Translations under genes and position numbers: made by a program | Shown here: one piece after another, positions 1 to 9,208 of the stretch | How the letters are laid out: every line of letters starts with the position of its first letter | How positions within the stretch are numbered: the first letter of the stretch is position 1 | Assembly (NCBI GenBank): GCA_002422865.1 | Contig: DITN01000031.1 | Span: 13,498 to 77,497, forward strand | Length of the DNA: 64,000 bases | Reading direction: 5' to 3' | DNA from: Bacteroidetes bacterium UBA6183 | GTDB lineage: Bacteria; Bacteroidota; Bacteroidia; UKL13-3 | Notes under the pieces: model-generated | What the model saw: the letters and a program-made list of their open reading frames with translations, nothing else | Database searches by the model: none | Told to the model about the DNA's origin: nothing

Positions 1-1269
1 ACCAGCTTGGGTAAAAGTATTGCAAAGGCTTTAGGTCGTAAATATGCACGTATAGCTTTGGGTGGTTTACATGATGAAAGTGAAATTCGTGGTCACCGCA
101 GAACATATATAGGTGCCATGCCCGGACGTATCATACAAAATCTTAAAAAAGTAAAAAGCAATAATCCTGTTTTTGTCTTGGATGAGATTGATAAAATCAG
201 TAGAGATTTTCGTGGCGACCCCTCAAGTGCTTTACTTGAAGTGCTAGATCCTGAACAAAACAATACTTTTCACGATAACTTTGTAGAAATAGAATACGAC
301 TTGAGTAACGTATTGTTTATTGCTACAGCAAACTCTTTAGATACGATTCAGCCAGCTTTGTTGGATAGGATGGAAATTATTGAGATTAATGGTTATACTT
401 TGGAAGAAAAAGTTCAGATAGCCAATAAATATTTATTACCAAAACAACTTGAAAACCATGGTTTAACCACCAAAGATTTAAAGGTTGATAACAAAGCTTT
501 TGAAAAAATTATTGACCAATACACCCGTGAAAGTGGGGTAAGGGGACTTGATAAACAAATTGCTCAGCTGGCCAGATATGCTGCAAAAGAAAAGGTTATG
601 AACAATGCGAAACAATTAAGCATTTCATTGGCCAATGTAAGTAAGGTTTTAGGGGTTGAAAAAGTAGATAAAGAAACATATGCAGACAATTCTAATGCTG
701 GTGTAGTTACAGGTTTAGCATGGACATCGGTTGGAGGTGAGATATTGTTTATTGAAAGTAGCTTAACTCCGGGTACAGGTAAATTAACCTTAACAGGCAA
801 GTTGGGTGATGTTATGAAAGAATCAGCTGTTACAGCTTTAACTTATCTAAAAGCACATGCACACGATTTTAAAATTGAAACACGTTTATTTGATAAGTAT
901 GACGTTCACATTCACGTTCCTGCTGGTGCAGTGCCAAAAGATGGTCCATCGGCAGGTGTTACTATTTTAACTTCATTAACCAGTTTGTTTACACAACGCA
1001 AAGTAAAATCTAAATTAGCCATGACAGGTGAGATAACTTTGCGCGGAAAAGTGTTACCAATTGGTGGTGTGAAAGAAAAGATTTTAGCAGCCAAACGTGC
1101 AGGCATTACTGATATTTTATTGCCGGAATCAAATCGAAAAGATGTAGAAGACATTGCCAAAATTTATACCAAAGGACTTAAGTTCAAGTATGTAAGCGAT
1201 ATGATGGATGTAGTTAAATTTAGTGTTACTAAAGATAAAGTTACTAATCCCATTTTGTTTAAGTTTTAG
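1..1269 (+). CDS. lon: ATP-dependent protease Lon, C-terminal part (5' end outside window)
   Basis: Reading is open from the first base. The first visible residues (TSLGKS) are the end of the AAA+ Walker A motif, so roughly the N-terminal half of a normal Lon of about 800 residues lies outside. Visible parts in order: the rest of the AAA+ module with Walker B (VFVLDEIDKI) and sensor region (FIATANS), the helical lid, then the S16 protease domain. The catalytic Ser lies in PKDGPSAG (codon 949-951) and its Lys partner in GGVKEKIL (codon 1072-1074), so the visible protease domain looks intact. Lon degrades misfolded and regulatory proteins in the cytoplasm. A hairpin terminator follows directly. 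The TTG at position 7 is an internal codon, not a start. Confidence 0.97.
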   Translation, partial: TSLGKSIAKALGRKYARIALGGLHDESEIRGHRRTYIGAMPGRIIQNLKKVKSNNPVFVLDEIDKISRDFRGDPSSALLEVLDPEQNNTFHDNFVEIEYDLSNVLFIATANSLDTIQPALLDRMEIIEINGYTLEEKVQIANKYLLPKQLENHGLTTKDLKVDNKAFEKIIDQYTRESGVRGLDKQIAQLARYAAKEKVMNNAKQLSISLANVSKVLGVEKVDKETYADNSNAGVVTGLAWTSVGGEILFIESSLTPGTGKLTLTGKLGDVMKESAVTALTYLKAHAHDFKIETRLFDKYDVHIHVPAGAVPKDGPSAGVTILTSLTSLFTQRKVKSKLAMTGEITLRGKVLPIGGVKEKILAAKRAGITDILLPESNRKDVEDIAKIYTKGLKFKYVSDMMDVVKFSVTKDKVTNPILFKF

Positions 1270-1292
1270 TTGCGATTGCAAACTTATAAAAT

Positions 1293-1332
1293 AAAAACTC
1301 CCGTTAGCACTAAATTTAACAGGAGTTTTTCA
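1293..1332 (+). terminator. Rho-independent terminator after lon
   Basis: The arms AAAAACTCC (1293-1301) and GGAGTTTTT (1322-1330) pair, with an inner GTTA/TAAC pairing, followed by a short T tract. It lies about 25 bp after the lon stop codon. Confidence 0.8.
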
Positions 1333-1356
1333 TATAAGTCAGTGATGATTCAGGCA

Positions 1357-1387
1357 TAAAAAAACACCTCGTTAGATCGAGGTGTTT
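1357..1387 (-). terminator. Rho-independent terminator for the DUF6580 gene
   Basis: The arms AAACACCTCG (1362-1371) and CGAGGTGTTT (1378-1387) form a perfect 10-bp stem with a 6-nt loop. Read on the minus strand it is followed by a run of seven T, so it serves the minus-strand gene ending at 1410. Together with the lon terminator it separates two convergent genes. Confidence 0.85.
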
Positions 1388-1409
1388 AGTGTGGTTAAAC
1401 TTTTATCAA

Positions 1410-1949
1410 TTATTCTTGAACTAATTTTGGAACGTTTACTTGCACCAAATAAAATGCACCAAATAAAACTGAACTGTAAAATAAATCAGCAGCTGCTGTT
1501 GGTGTAAAGAAAGGAATAGCTGCAACGTAACAAGAGACTAAACCACTAAAGTTAGTGGCGTAAAGGGCAGGAGTAGCGTAAAAACCGCTCATCCAAACCA
1601 TAAAGTTGGTAATCACAAAAAACAATACCGAGGCAGCAACAGAAGAAGCACCTATGCGTAATACGCTTTTGTCGTTACGCATATTCATGCCTAATAGCGT
1701 AATTAAAGCAAATGATCCGTAAACTGTAATGATTTGCTCTGGGAAATCCCAACCAGCAAATCCCATCAAAGCATCACTTAAGATCATGGCTAAAATAGGG
1801 ATAATAAATGCCAATAAACGATTACTGATATAAGCACCAGCGAAAAGAGCAATGGCACCAAGTGGTGTAAAGTTAGGGGCGTGAGGCAATAAACGAGCAG
1901 CAGCAGCTGCTAAAATAAATGCGGTAATTACTAAAAGTTTTTTATTCAT
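1410..1949 (-). CDS. DUF6580-type integral membrane protein
   Basis: A 179-residue protein that is almost entirely hydrophobic, with about five or six membrane segments. The N-terminus (RLLPHAPNFTPLGAIALFAGA) is characteristic of the DUF6580 family, which is regarded as a putative transport protein related in pattern to S-components of ECF transporters. Seen directly: hydrophobic helices, conserved LPHxPNFTP near residue 20, and a polar loop around DFPEQ. The substrate is unknown. It is a single-gene unit, convergent with lon, with its own terminator. Family recognition is by remembered sequence pattern, not by a search. Confidence 0.7.
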   Translation of the reverse strand: MNKKLLVITAFILAAAAARLLPHAPNFTPLGAIALFAGAYISNRLLAFIIPILAMILSDALMGFAGWDFPEQIITVYGSFALITLLGMNMRNDKSVLRIGASSVAASVLFFVITNFMVWMSGFYATPALYATNFSGLVSCYVAAIPFFTPTAAADLFYSSVLFGAFYLVQVNVPKLVQE

Positions 1950-2165
1950 AATAAGTAAGTTTTATACGATGTGTACCCACTAAAGGGTTTTGCGAAAGTA
2001 ATGTCCCGCGGTAATAAAACAAAATACCAATTTACAGATGTTGTTCACAAAATAACCAACACAATAAATAGCCATTAAATCAACTTACCATACCGCTCAA
2101 AAAAAAAGTTGGTACGATTTAATTAAAATATTGAAATTGCACGTCAAAGCAACAATTGTTTTACA

Positions 2166-5024
2166 ATGAAAAAATTACTACTTAGTGGTTTACTTGCCAT
2201 AGCATTGGGCTTCCAAGCAACGGCTCAAACAGGTGCAGCAGCAGCTGTATCTAACCAACCGGTTTTACTTGAAAAAGTAACAGCAAAACCGGGCGAACTT
2301 GTAATCGCATACGAGAAATGGCGTTTACCTAATGGTTTAACGTTATTTATTCACGAGGATCACTCTGATCCTGTAGCTCATATTGAAGTTACTTATCACG
2401 TTGGTTCTGCTCGTGAAAGTATTGGGAAATCTGGTTTTGCTCACTTTTTTGAGCACATGATGTTCCAGGGCTCTGATAACGTAGCTGACGAAGAGCATTT
2501 TAAAATTGTACAAACGGCAGGTGGTAACATGAATGGTACCACCAACCATGATAGAACCAATTATTTTCAATCTGTACCTAGAAATTATGTAGAAACAGCT
2601 TTATGGTTAGAGGCTGATCGTATGGGTTTTTTATTGGATGCTGTAACACAGAAAAAATTTGAAACACAACGTGCCACTGTAAAAAATGAAAAGGATCAAC
2701 GTATTACCAATGTTCCTTATGGTATGCGCGATGAAATTAAAAATACCATTTTATATCCGCCTAGTCACCCATACTATTGGCCAACAATTGGTTTTGTTGA
2801 AGACTTAAATAGAGTAGGGGTAGACGATTTAAAGAATTTCTTTATGCGTTGGTACGGACCAAACAATGCAAGTATTGTTGTTGCTGGTGATGTTACTCCT
2901 GCAGAGGTATTAAAATTAACTGAAAAGTATTTTGGTTCAATTCCTCGCGGACCAGAGGTGCGCAAACAGCGTGTTGACCCGGTGCGTTTGGCTGATAACG
3001 TGTATGCCAATTATGGTGATAAAGTATACTTGCCAATGTTGCAATTTACCTATCCAACAGTTCCTGCTTACCATCCTGACGAAGCTGCATTAGATATATT
3101 AGGAAGTGTTTTAGGTGAAGGAAATAATTCGATTTTTTACAAAAACTTTGTTAAAACTGAAAAAGCACTTCAAGCCGCAACTTTCCATGGCGTTGGTTAT
3201 GGAAATGAGTTAGCTGGTGAGTTTAACATTATAGTGGTGAGTTTCCCTGATGGAGAAACTGATGTTGAGGCAATGGTTAGAAAAACATTAGAAGAGTTTG
3301 ATGCCGTAGGGATTGATGATGAAGCGCTAATTCGTGCAAAAGCAGGTATTGAGACCCAAGTAATGCAAAGTATGCAGAGTGTTGCCGGTAAAGCAAGTAT
3401 GATTAGCCAGATGTACTACACACTTGGTGATAAAAAATGGAATGTAAATGATGAGTTAGTTCGCTACCAAAAAGTAACCAAAGAAGACGTGATGCGTGTT
3501 TACCGTCAATACGTTAAAGGTAAATTTGCCGCCATTGTAAATATATTCCCTAAAAATGCCAACGCAGCAAGTAATAAAGAAGAGACAAAACCAGTTGAAA
3601 CTTCAGGTCAGGCTGTTAAAGGCGAGTTAGAATACAAAGGGTTAAGCTACAAAAAACCTACAGATAATTTTGATCGCAGCAAACGTCCTGAGATTGGTAC
3701 TGCGCCTTCTCCTATAGTTCCGGCTATTTATGAAGATAAATTTGCAAACGGAATTAAAGTATTGGGTACCGAAACAAGCGAGTTACCAATTGTTTCTTTA
3801 TACTTTAGCATTAAAGGTGGTAATATGGCAATCAATGATCAGTCGAAAACTGGTTTAGCTTCTATAACTGCATCAATGATGGATCAGGCAACACAAAACT
3901 ACACTTCTGAACAATTTGAAGCTGAATTGCAAAAATTAGGCAGTAGCATTAGTTTTAATGCAGGCAGAGACAATACTTTTATCTCTGTTACTACCCAAAA
4001 GAAAAATATAGATAAAACGTTGGCTTTATTGGAAGAAAAGTTACTTCGTCCTAAATTTACTGCTGAAGATTTTAAACGTATCCAAAAATCAGTAGCGCAA
4101 AGTATCAATTCATCTAAATTTGATGCAGGCGATTTAGCAGAAAAAGCTTACGCGAAATTAATTTATGGCCAAAAATCAATTATGGCTGAACCAACTGAAG
4201 GTACATTTAAAACCATAAAATCATTTACTGTAAAAGATGTACAAGCATATTACGATAAGTTTTATACTCCTGAATTAACTAACTTGATTATAGTAGGTGA
4301 TATTAAACAAAGCGAGATCATACCTAAGTTACAGTTCCTAAATAAATGGAACAAGAAAAACACTGTATTGCCTAATGTTACTTTAAGTGCACCTGTTGTA
4401 GAAAAGACCCAAATTTATTTGGTTGATAAATACAAGTCGTCACAAAGTGAAATACGTGTTGGTTACTTAGCATTGCCATACGATTTTAATGGTAAATACT
4501 TTAAATCTCGTGTCATGAATTTCCCACTTAGCGGAAACTTCAACAGCCGCATTAACCAAAATATTCGCGAAGACAAAGGTTTTACCTATGGTATTTACGG
4601 TGGTTTTTCAGGTGGTGATGTGGCTGGTCCGTTTACCATTGGTTGTGGTGTACGTGGAACTGCAACGGATAGCGCCATTAAGGAAATATTTTATGAGTTA
4701 AACAAATACCGTTCAAGTGGTATTACGGATGAAGAATTAGATTTTGCAAAAAAATCGCTTCGCTCGGGTGATGCATTACGTTACGAAACACCTTTCCAAA
4801 AAGCTAGTTTCTTAAGTGTTATAGCAGAGCGTAACTTACCTAAAGATTACATCGATCAACAAAACAATTTGTTATCAACTTTAACCAAAGATGAAATAAA
4901 TAAATTGGCAAACGAATTATTACCAACCGATAAAATGATTATTGTGGTGGTGGGTGATAAAGAGAAAATTGCTGAACCATTAATGAAACTTGGTTACAAA
5001 GTAATTGATTACAAAGTTGAGTAA
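2166..5024 (+). CDS. M16 family zinc metallopeptidase, two-module (pitrilysin-like), secreted
   Basis: A 952-residue protein with an N-terminal signal peptide ending at ATAQ (about residue 20), so it acts in the periplasm or outside. The N-terminal module has the inverted zinc motif HFFEH (H93, E96, H97) and a third ligand E175 in VKNEKDQ, 78 residues on, as expected for M16. The second half (from about residue 500) is another M16 fold in which the equivalent of HxxEH is missing, so it is a non-catalytic partner module. This tandem active plus inactive layout is usual for fused Bacteroidota M16 proteins. Substrates are probably peptides. A strong hairpin terminator follows. Start chosen for the signal peptide MKKLLLSGLLAIALG. 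Confidence 0.92.
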   Translation: MKKLLLSGLLAIALGFQATAQTGAAAAVSNQPVLLEKVTAKPGELVIAYEKWRLPNGLTLFIHEDHSDPVAHIEVTYHVGSARESIGKSGFAHFFEHMMFQGSDNVADEEHFKIVQTAGGNMNGTTNHDRTNYFQSVPRNYVETALWLEADRMGFLLDAVTQKKFETQRATVKNEKDQRITNVPYGMRDEIKNTILYPPSHPYYWPTIGFVEDLNRVGVDDLKNFFMRWYGPNNASIVVAGDVTPAEVLKLTEKYFGSIPRGPEVRKQRVDPVRLADNVYANYGDKVYLPMLQFTYPTVPAYHPDEAALDILGSVLGEGNNSIFYKNFVKTEKALQAATFHGVGYGNELAGEFNIIVVSFPDGETDVEAMVRKTLEEFDAVGIDDEALIRAKAGIETQVMQSMQSVAGKASMISQMYYTLGDKKWNVNDELVRYQKVTKEDVMRVYRQYVKGKFAAIVNIFPKNANAASNKEETKPVETSGQAVKGELEYKGLSYKKPTDNFDRSKRPEIGTAPSPIVPAIYEDKFANGIKVLGTETSELPIVSLYFSIKGGNMAINDQSKTGLASITASMMDQATQNYTSEQFEAELQKLGSSISFNAGRDNTFISVTTQKKNIDKTLALLEEKLLRPKFTAEDFKRIQKSVAQSINSSKFDAGDLAEKAYAKLIYGQKSIMAEPTEGTFKTIKSFTVKDVQAYYDKFYTPELTNLIIVGDIKQSEIIPKLQFLNKWNKKNTVLPNVTLSAPVVEKTQIYLVDKYKSSQSEIRVGYLALPYDFNGKYFKSRVMNFPLSGNFNSRINQNIREDKGFTYGIYGGFSGGDVAGPFTIGCGVRGTATDSAIKEIFYELNKYRSSGITDEELDFAKKSLRSGDALRYETPFQKASFLSVIAERNLPKDYIDQQNNLLSTLTKDEINKLANELLPTDKMIIVVVGDKEKIAEPLMKLGYKVIDYKVE

Positions 5025-5047
5025 GTTTGTAACGATAACTTAAAAAT

Positions 5048-5079
5048 AAAAGGCTACCTCCACAAAAGGTAGCCTTTTA
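5048..5079 (+). terminator. Terminator after the M16 protease gene
   Basis: The arms AAAAGGCTACCT (5048-5059) and AGGTAGCCTTTT (5067-5078) form a perfect 12-bp stem with a 7-nt loop and U-rich tail. It starts 24 bp after the stop codon at 5024. Confidence 0.85.
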
Positions 5080-5111
5080 TATGAATACACAACTAGCCCT
5101 ATGATTTTACG

Positions 5112-5243
5112 ATGAATACAAATTTAGCTGTTATTAATAAGTTGGTTTACCAACCCTGTGGTTTTACCATAAGCCATTTTAAAGCCGAACCTTTACAGTG
5201 CTTGGGTTTCATGTTAAACAACATGCTTGCCTATTTACGCTAA
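5112..5243 (+). pseudogene. Short MepB-like N-terminal remnant
   Basis: The stretch between the M16 terminator and the glycosyltransferase genes holds a 43-codon reading frame starting MNTNLAVINKLVYQPCGF. This opening resembles the start of MepB family proteins (LVY-x-PCGF followed by an E-rich segment and FxLN), which are normally about 150 residues. Here the frame stops after 43 codons and no continuation is visible in the other frames before 5322, so I read it as a decayed fragment. The assignment rests on a remembered pattern and is tentative. Otherwise the gap 5080-5322 holds nothing I can identify. Confidence 0.3.
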
Positions 5244-5322
5244 CTTGCCGTCCGTCTGTAATAAAACAAAATATAAAGTAAAACTAAAGTAACCTGCCAA
5301 ACTCTGCTTTTCTAACCCCAAA

Positions 5323-6459
5323 CTACTTCATTATCCCCAAATACAACTCTTTAAGCTTCTGGTATTCGGTTTCCCAATTAAAATGGGTTTGTGCAGCGTT
5401 GATGTTGTTTTGCGCCAGCGTGTTTAAATAACTGCCTGATTTTATCATGGCCATTACTGTGTTGGCAATTTCTACTGCAGTATTTGTATTTACGCACAAA
5501 CCTATAGCGTGCGTTTCAACCATGTTTTTATACAATAAGTGTCCAGAACTAATTACGGGTAAACCAATGTGCATGTATTCATACATTTTACGTGGCAAAG
5601 ATTGCGAAACATTTAAGTTATCCGACACAAAACTTAACCCAATATTACAATCAATAGAATGCTTATATCCTTCTTGCACATCCATAAATCCGGTAAACAA
5701 AACTTTATCTTTTATCGCCTCCATAAAAGGCCATTGTTTCATTTGTTGTTGTATGTGCGGATCAATCCATCCAATCATTTTTAGGTGCGCATCAATACCT
5801 TGTTTGTTTAAAATAGCCACCGCTTCCAGCATTTGTTTGCAGCAATATTGTTCATCAATGCTGCCCATGTAAAACAAGTTTACTTGGTTGTTTTTTACTT
5901 CGCGGTTGGTATTAATATAGTTTTTAAACAGTTGGTTTGATGCATAATTACGCACCAATGTGGTTTGTTTATTGGGGTAACGGTATTGGTAGACTTTGGT
6001 GTAAGATTGCTCGGCCAAAATTAGTTTGAAGTTGCGCGCTGCAAGGGCATCAAACCATAAATACAATTTTATAAATAAACCCTTAAGTGGTAACCAATTT
6101 TTATCCTTTAAACTTTCGGTAACGTTTTCGTGTATGTCGTAAACTACTTTTTTGCCTTTGCGTTTTAGCAACCATGCAAAAGGAATAAGTTCAGGGTCGT
6201 GAAAGTGGTAAATGTCTGCATTTGCTTGTTTGGCTAATTTGTATACTTCTCGGGTGGTATGTAAAATACGTTTTAGTCGTGATGCAGGTTTGGGCAAACC
6301 AATCAGTTGAACACCATTTAATGTTTTGGTGTGTTTGCCTATGGCAATTAAAGTTACATCAAAATCGTTGGCCAACCAAGCACATTCGCGGTAAAATACA
6401 CGTGTATCGCTTTGGTTGTGTACACTGCTAAAATGACAAACTTTAATTTTATTACCCAC
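5323..6459 (-). CDS. Glycosyltransferase family 4-type protein
   Basis: A 378-residue GT-B fold glycosyltransferase. The N-terminal half carries the acceptor-side Rossmann fold with YHFHDPELIPFAW and VYDIHENV, typical of GT4-like enzymes. The C-terminal half has the donor-side pattern FMGS/FTGF and PRKMYEYMHIGLPVISS, where the Glu of the E-x7-E-like motif would bind the nucleotide sugar. It has no membrane segment. It is the last gene of a minus-strand run (DUF4199, GT2, GT4, GT4), 5 bp after the previous stop, so it probably contributes to building a surface glycan or glycolipid. Donor and acceptor sugars cannot be read from the sequence. Confidence 0.88.
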   Translation of the reverse strand: MGNKIKVCHFSSVHNQSDTRVFYRECAWLANDFDVTLIAIGKHTKTLNGVQLIGLPKPASRLKRILHTTREVYKLAKQANADIYHFHDPELIPFAWLLKRKGKKVVYDIHENVTESLKDKNWLPLKGLFIKLYLWFDALAARNFKLILAEQSYTKVYQYRYPNKQTTLVRNYASNQLFKNYINTNREVKNNQVNLFYMGSIDEQYCCKQMLEAVAILNKQGIDAHLKMIGWIDPHIQQQMKQWPFMEAIKDKVLFTGFMDVQEGYKHSIDCNIGLSFVSDNLNVSQSLPRKMYEYMHIGLPVISSGHLLYKNMVETHAIGLCVNTNTAVEIANTVMAMIKSGSYLNTLAQNNINAAQTHFNWETEYQKLKELYLGIMK

Positions 6460-6464
6460 TGTTG

Positions 6465-7595
6465 TTACACCAAATTTAAAAGTTGATTACATAAATTTTG
6501 CCAAGTAAATCGCTGCTTTTCTTGTTCGGCTGCATTGGTAAATTCGTTTTCTTTTTGTTGGGTATAAAAGTTATAAATGGCATCGGCAATTTCTTGCTCG
6601 TTTACGTTGCACACAAAGCCAACTTTGTTGTTGGGAACCAACTCGGCAAGTCCGCCCACATTGGTAACAATCATGGGTTTGTTGTAGTAGTAAGCAATTT
6701 GTGTAACACCACTTTGTGTAGCGTTTAAGTATGGTTGAACCACCACATCACTTGCACAAAAGTAGGTTGAAACCTGGTTGTTGGGTATAAAATCATCACA
6801 CACCAACAAACGGTCTTTTATACCTAATTTTTCTATTTGCTCCAAATAAGGTTTTTTATCCTCGTAAAACTCACCCGCAACAATTAATTTAAGGTTTAAT
6901 GCGGCTAATCGCTCATCAGCAAATGCATTTAACAACAACCCTAAGCCTTTGTACTTTCTAATAAAACCAAAAAACAACAAGTAGTTGGTATCTTGGTTAA
7001 AACCCAATTTTTGTTTAGCCTCTTGTTTGCCAATGGCAGGGCCAAATGTATCGTACATAGGGTGTGGCACATAAGCAATGGGCTGGGTGAGCTTAAGGTT
7101 TATTAAATCTTGTTTCACCGATTCGCTCATGGTTAAAAATCCATCGCAAACCGGTAAAAAATAATTGGTAAAGGCCGCATCAAAAAACTTGCGTTCGTGC
7201 GGAATTACATTATCGGTGATGGCTAAAATTTTAGTATGTCCGTTGCTTTTTATTAAACGGGAAATGGTACCAAATGCAGGCGCCATAAAACTCATCCAAT
7301 ACCTGAAAACAACAATATCGTATTTTGCATTTTTGTATTTTAAACCCACACTTACCCAATTAGCAGGGTTAATGGAGTTAATTTCGGAGTAGATGTTGAT
7401 GTGGTTAGGAGCGTTATCAGTTGATAATTGTGTTTTACCAGGAAACAACAGTTTTGGGTACTGAAGCGAGAAACTCAAAATATCACACTCGTGTCCTTGC
7501 TCGTTTAACACTTGTGCCAAACGTTCGTTGTAAGTAGCTAAGCCTCCTCGTAAAGGATGGGCAGGACCAACTATTAATATTCTTTTTTTACTCAC
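6465..7595 (-). CDS. Glycosyltransferase family 4-type protein
   Basis: A 376-residue GT-B glycosyltransferase. The N-terminus ILIVGPAHPLRGGLATYNERLA has the glycine-rich loop of GT4 enzymes. The C-terminal domain contains LLFFGFIRKYKGLGLLL and VVVQPYLNATQSGVTQIAYYYNKPMIVTNVGGLAELV, the donor-binding signature. The start codon overlaps the end of the upstream GT2 gene by 8 bp (7588-7595), implying translational coupling. It is part of the same operon as its neighbours and presumably adds one sugar to the same glycan. Confidence 0.9.
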   Translation of the reverse strand: MSKKRILIVGPAHPLRGGLATYNERLAQVLNEQGHECDILSFSLQYPKLLFPGKTQLSTDNAPNHINIYSEINSINPANWVSVGLKYKNAKYDIVVFRYWMSFMAPAFGTISRLIKSNGHTKILAITDNVIPHERKFFDAAFTNYFLPVCDGFLTMSESVKQDLINLKLTQPIAYVPHPMYDTFGPAIGKQEAKQKLGFNQDTNYLLFFGFIRKYKGLGLLLNAFADERLAALNLKLIVAGEFYEDKKPYLEQIEKLGIKDRLLVCDDFIPNNQVSTYFCASDVVVQPYLNATQSGVTQIAYYYNKPMIVTNVGGLAELVPNNKVGFVCNVNEQEIADAIYNFYTQQKENEFTNAAEQEKQRFTWQNLCNQLLNLV

Positions 7596-8556
7596 CTAAA
7601 CGTTGTTTAATACCGTAATGGTTTCTGTCGTTGGCATTGCGTGAGATCATCTCACCAATAAATCCTGCTAAAAATAATTGTACACCAATAATTAATAGTA
7701 CAAGGGCTAAATAAAACAGTGGCATATCTGTTACACCACGTTGCTCTATTAGTTGGTATGAATTGTATATTTTTTCACCAAGTAAAATACATGTAATTAC
7801 AAATCCGGTAAAAAAACTTAAAGTACCTAATACACCAAAAAAGTGCATGGGCTTTTTACCAAACTTGCTTACAAAAAATATGGTTAACAAGTCAAGAAAA
7901 CCGTTTATAAAACGTTCTAAACCAAACTTTGTGGTTCCATATTTACGTTCGCGGTGCTGCACTACTTTTTCGGTAATTTTTGTGTAGCCGGCCCATTTGG
8001 CAATAACCGGAATATAGCGGTGCATTTCGTTATATACCTCAATATTTTTTACTACTTCATGGTGGTAACTTTTTAAGCCGCAGTTAAAATCATGCAGGTT
8101 ATTAATGCCGCTCATTTTACGCGTTGCCCAATTAAACAACTTGGTAGGAATTGTTTTGGTAATAGGGTCGTAGCGTTTCTTTTTCCAACCACTTACAATA
8201 TCGTAACCATCATTTACAATCATATTGTACAATTCTGGTATTTCATCAGGCGAGTCTTGTAAATCGGCATCCATGGTAATTACCACATTACCATTACATT
8301 GGTGAAAGCCCACGTTCAATGCAGCGCTTTTTCCGTAGTTTCTTCTAAAACGAATGCCTTTTATGTTTGGGTTTGTTTTATGTAACTGTTCAATTACCTG
8401 CCAAGATTTATCGGTGCTTCCATCGTCAATCATTACCACTTCGTAAGTGTATTTGTTGTCGTGCATCACGCGTTCAATCCAACTCACCAATTCGGGTAAC
8501 GACTCTTCTTCGTTTATAAGCGGTATAATTACAGAGATATCTATTGCTTGTTGCAT
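7588..8556 (-). CDS. Glycosyltransferase family 2, membrane-anchored (dolichyl-phosphate mannosyltransferase-like)
   Basis: A 322-residue protein. Residues 1-230 are a GT-A domain with the opening DISVIIPLINEEESLPEL, VVMIDDGSTDKS (nucleotide-binding Asp), and MDADLQDSP (the DxD-type metal site). The C-terminal 90 residues contain two membrane helices (SFFTGFVITCILLG and MPLFYLALVLLIIGVQLFLAG), as in the DPM1/GtrB/ArnC type that loads sugars onto polyprenyl phosphate. It likely makes the lipid-linked sugar used by the two downstream GT4 enzymes. It lies 5 bp after the DUF4199 gene. Confidence 0.92.
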   Translation of the reverse strand: MQQAIDISVIIPLINEEESLPELVSWIERVMHDNKYTYEVVMIDDGSTDKSWQVIEQLHKTNPNIKGIRFRRNYGKSAALNVGFHQCNGNVVITMDADLQDSPDEIPELYNMIVNDGYDIVSGWKKKRYDPITKTIPTKLFNWATRKMSGINNLHDFNCGLKSYHHEVVKNIEVYNEMHRYIPVIAKWAGYTKITEKVVQHRERKYGTTKFGLERFINGFLDLLTIFFVSKFGKKPMHFFGVLGTLSFFTGFVITCILLGEKIYNSYQLIEQRGVTDMPLFYLALVLLIIGVQLFLAGFIGEMISRNANDRNHYGIKQRLGE

Positions 8557-8561
8557 TGATG

Positions 8562-9119
8562 TTATTCGAAAGTTACAGGTTCTTTTTTAGTAAAGATAGA
8601 CGCAATTAAGGCAAAAATAAACAATTGGAACATAGAGCCTATAGCACCAAAAAATGTCATAGCAGCTGGGCTGTTAAATAGCTGTGCCATTTTCATGGTA
8701 TGTTCAATCTCTTCATCTGACTTGCCTGAATTGGCCATTTGTTCAGCTTGAGTTTCCCATATTTTAACCAACAACTCAGGATTGATGTATGCGAAAAATA
8801 TGAAGGTATAAAAACTTATAATTAGTGCAGCAGGCAAAGCCATTTGCATCATAAATCCAAGTGATTTTCCGTATGAGATTACCCCATCAAGGTCTTGGTC
8901 TCTGCGCACTTTAGTAGCTGCATACAATATGTAAATACTGGCAACAAAGGAAATCAATAATTGTATGATACCTATAAACGACCAAGTGCCTCCAGCGGAT
9001 TTAGGATTAATTAGATAGAATATAAGATTAATGGCAATAGTTGCAAATGCTAGAATTAGCGCATATTTTAGGGCCAAAGGCCAACCTGATTTGGTTTCCA
9101 TTCTGTATGTTTTTTTCAA
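8562..9119 (-). CDS. DUF4199 domain membrane protein
   Basis: A 185-residue protein with four predicted membrane helices: near residues 12-33, 43-65, 85-110 and 150-175. There is an acidic, Met-rich soluble loop between helices three and four (EQMANSGKSDEEIEHTMK). The pattern, including YGKSLGFMMQMALPAALI, fits the DUF4199 family common in Bacteroidota. Function is unknown; members often sit beside a GT2 gene as here, with 5 bp between the genes, which suggests a role in the same envelope glycan pathway. First gene of the minus-strand glycosyltransferase operon. Confidence 0.8.
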   Translation of the reverse strand: MKKTYRMETKSGWPLALKYALILAFATIAINLIFYLINPKSAGGTWSFIGIIQLLISFVASIYILYAATKVRRDQDLDGVISYGKSLGFMMQMALPAALIISFYTFIFFAYINPELLVKIWETQAEQMANSGKSDEEIEHTMKMAQLFNSPAAMTFFGAIGSMFQLFIFALIASIFTKKEPVTFE

Positions 9120-9167
9120 ATAAACTAAATTTTTACCTCTTTAAGAAAGGCTTTATAAATTTTATAT

Positions 9168-9175
9168 TATTTTTG
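9168..9175 (+). promoter_or_regulatory. -7 promoter box TATTTTTG
   Basis: Exact match to the Bacteroidota -7 consensus TAnnTTTG, 34 bp before the ATG at 9209. No clear -33 TTTG lies at the usual distance. Its position argues against any start of the downstream gene before about 9180. Confidence 0.5.
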
Positions 9176-9208
9176 ATTATTGTAAAATGTATACCAAATT
9201 CCTCGATT

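Noticed and set aside
564..1160. Minus-strand frames opposite lon
   Set aside because: They mirror the lon coding sequence in another frame and lack any recognisable domain.
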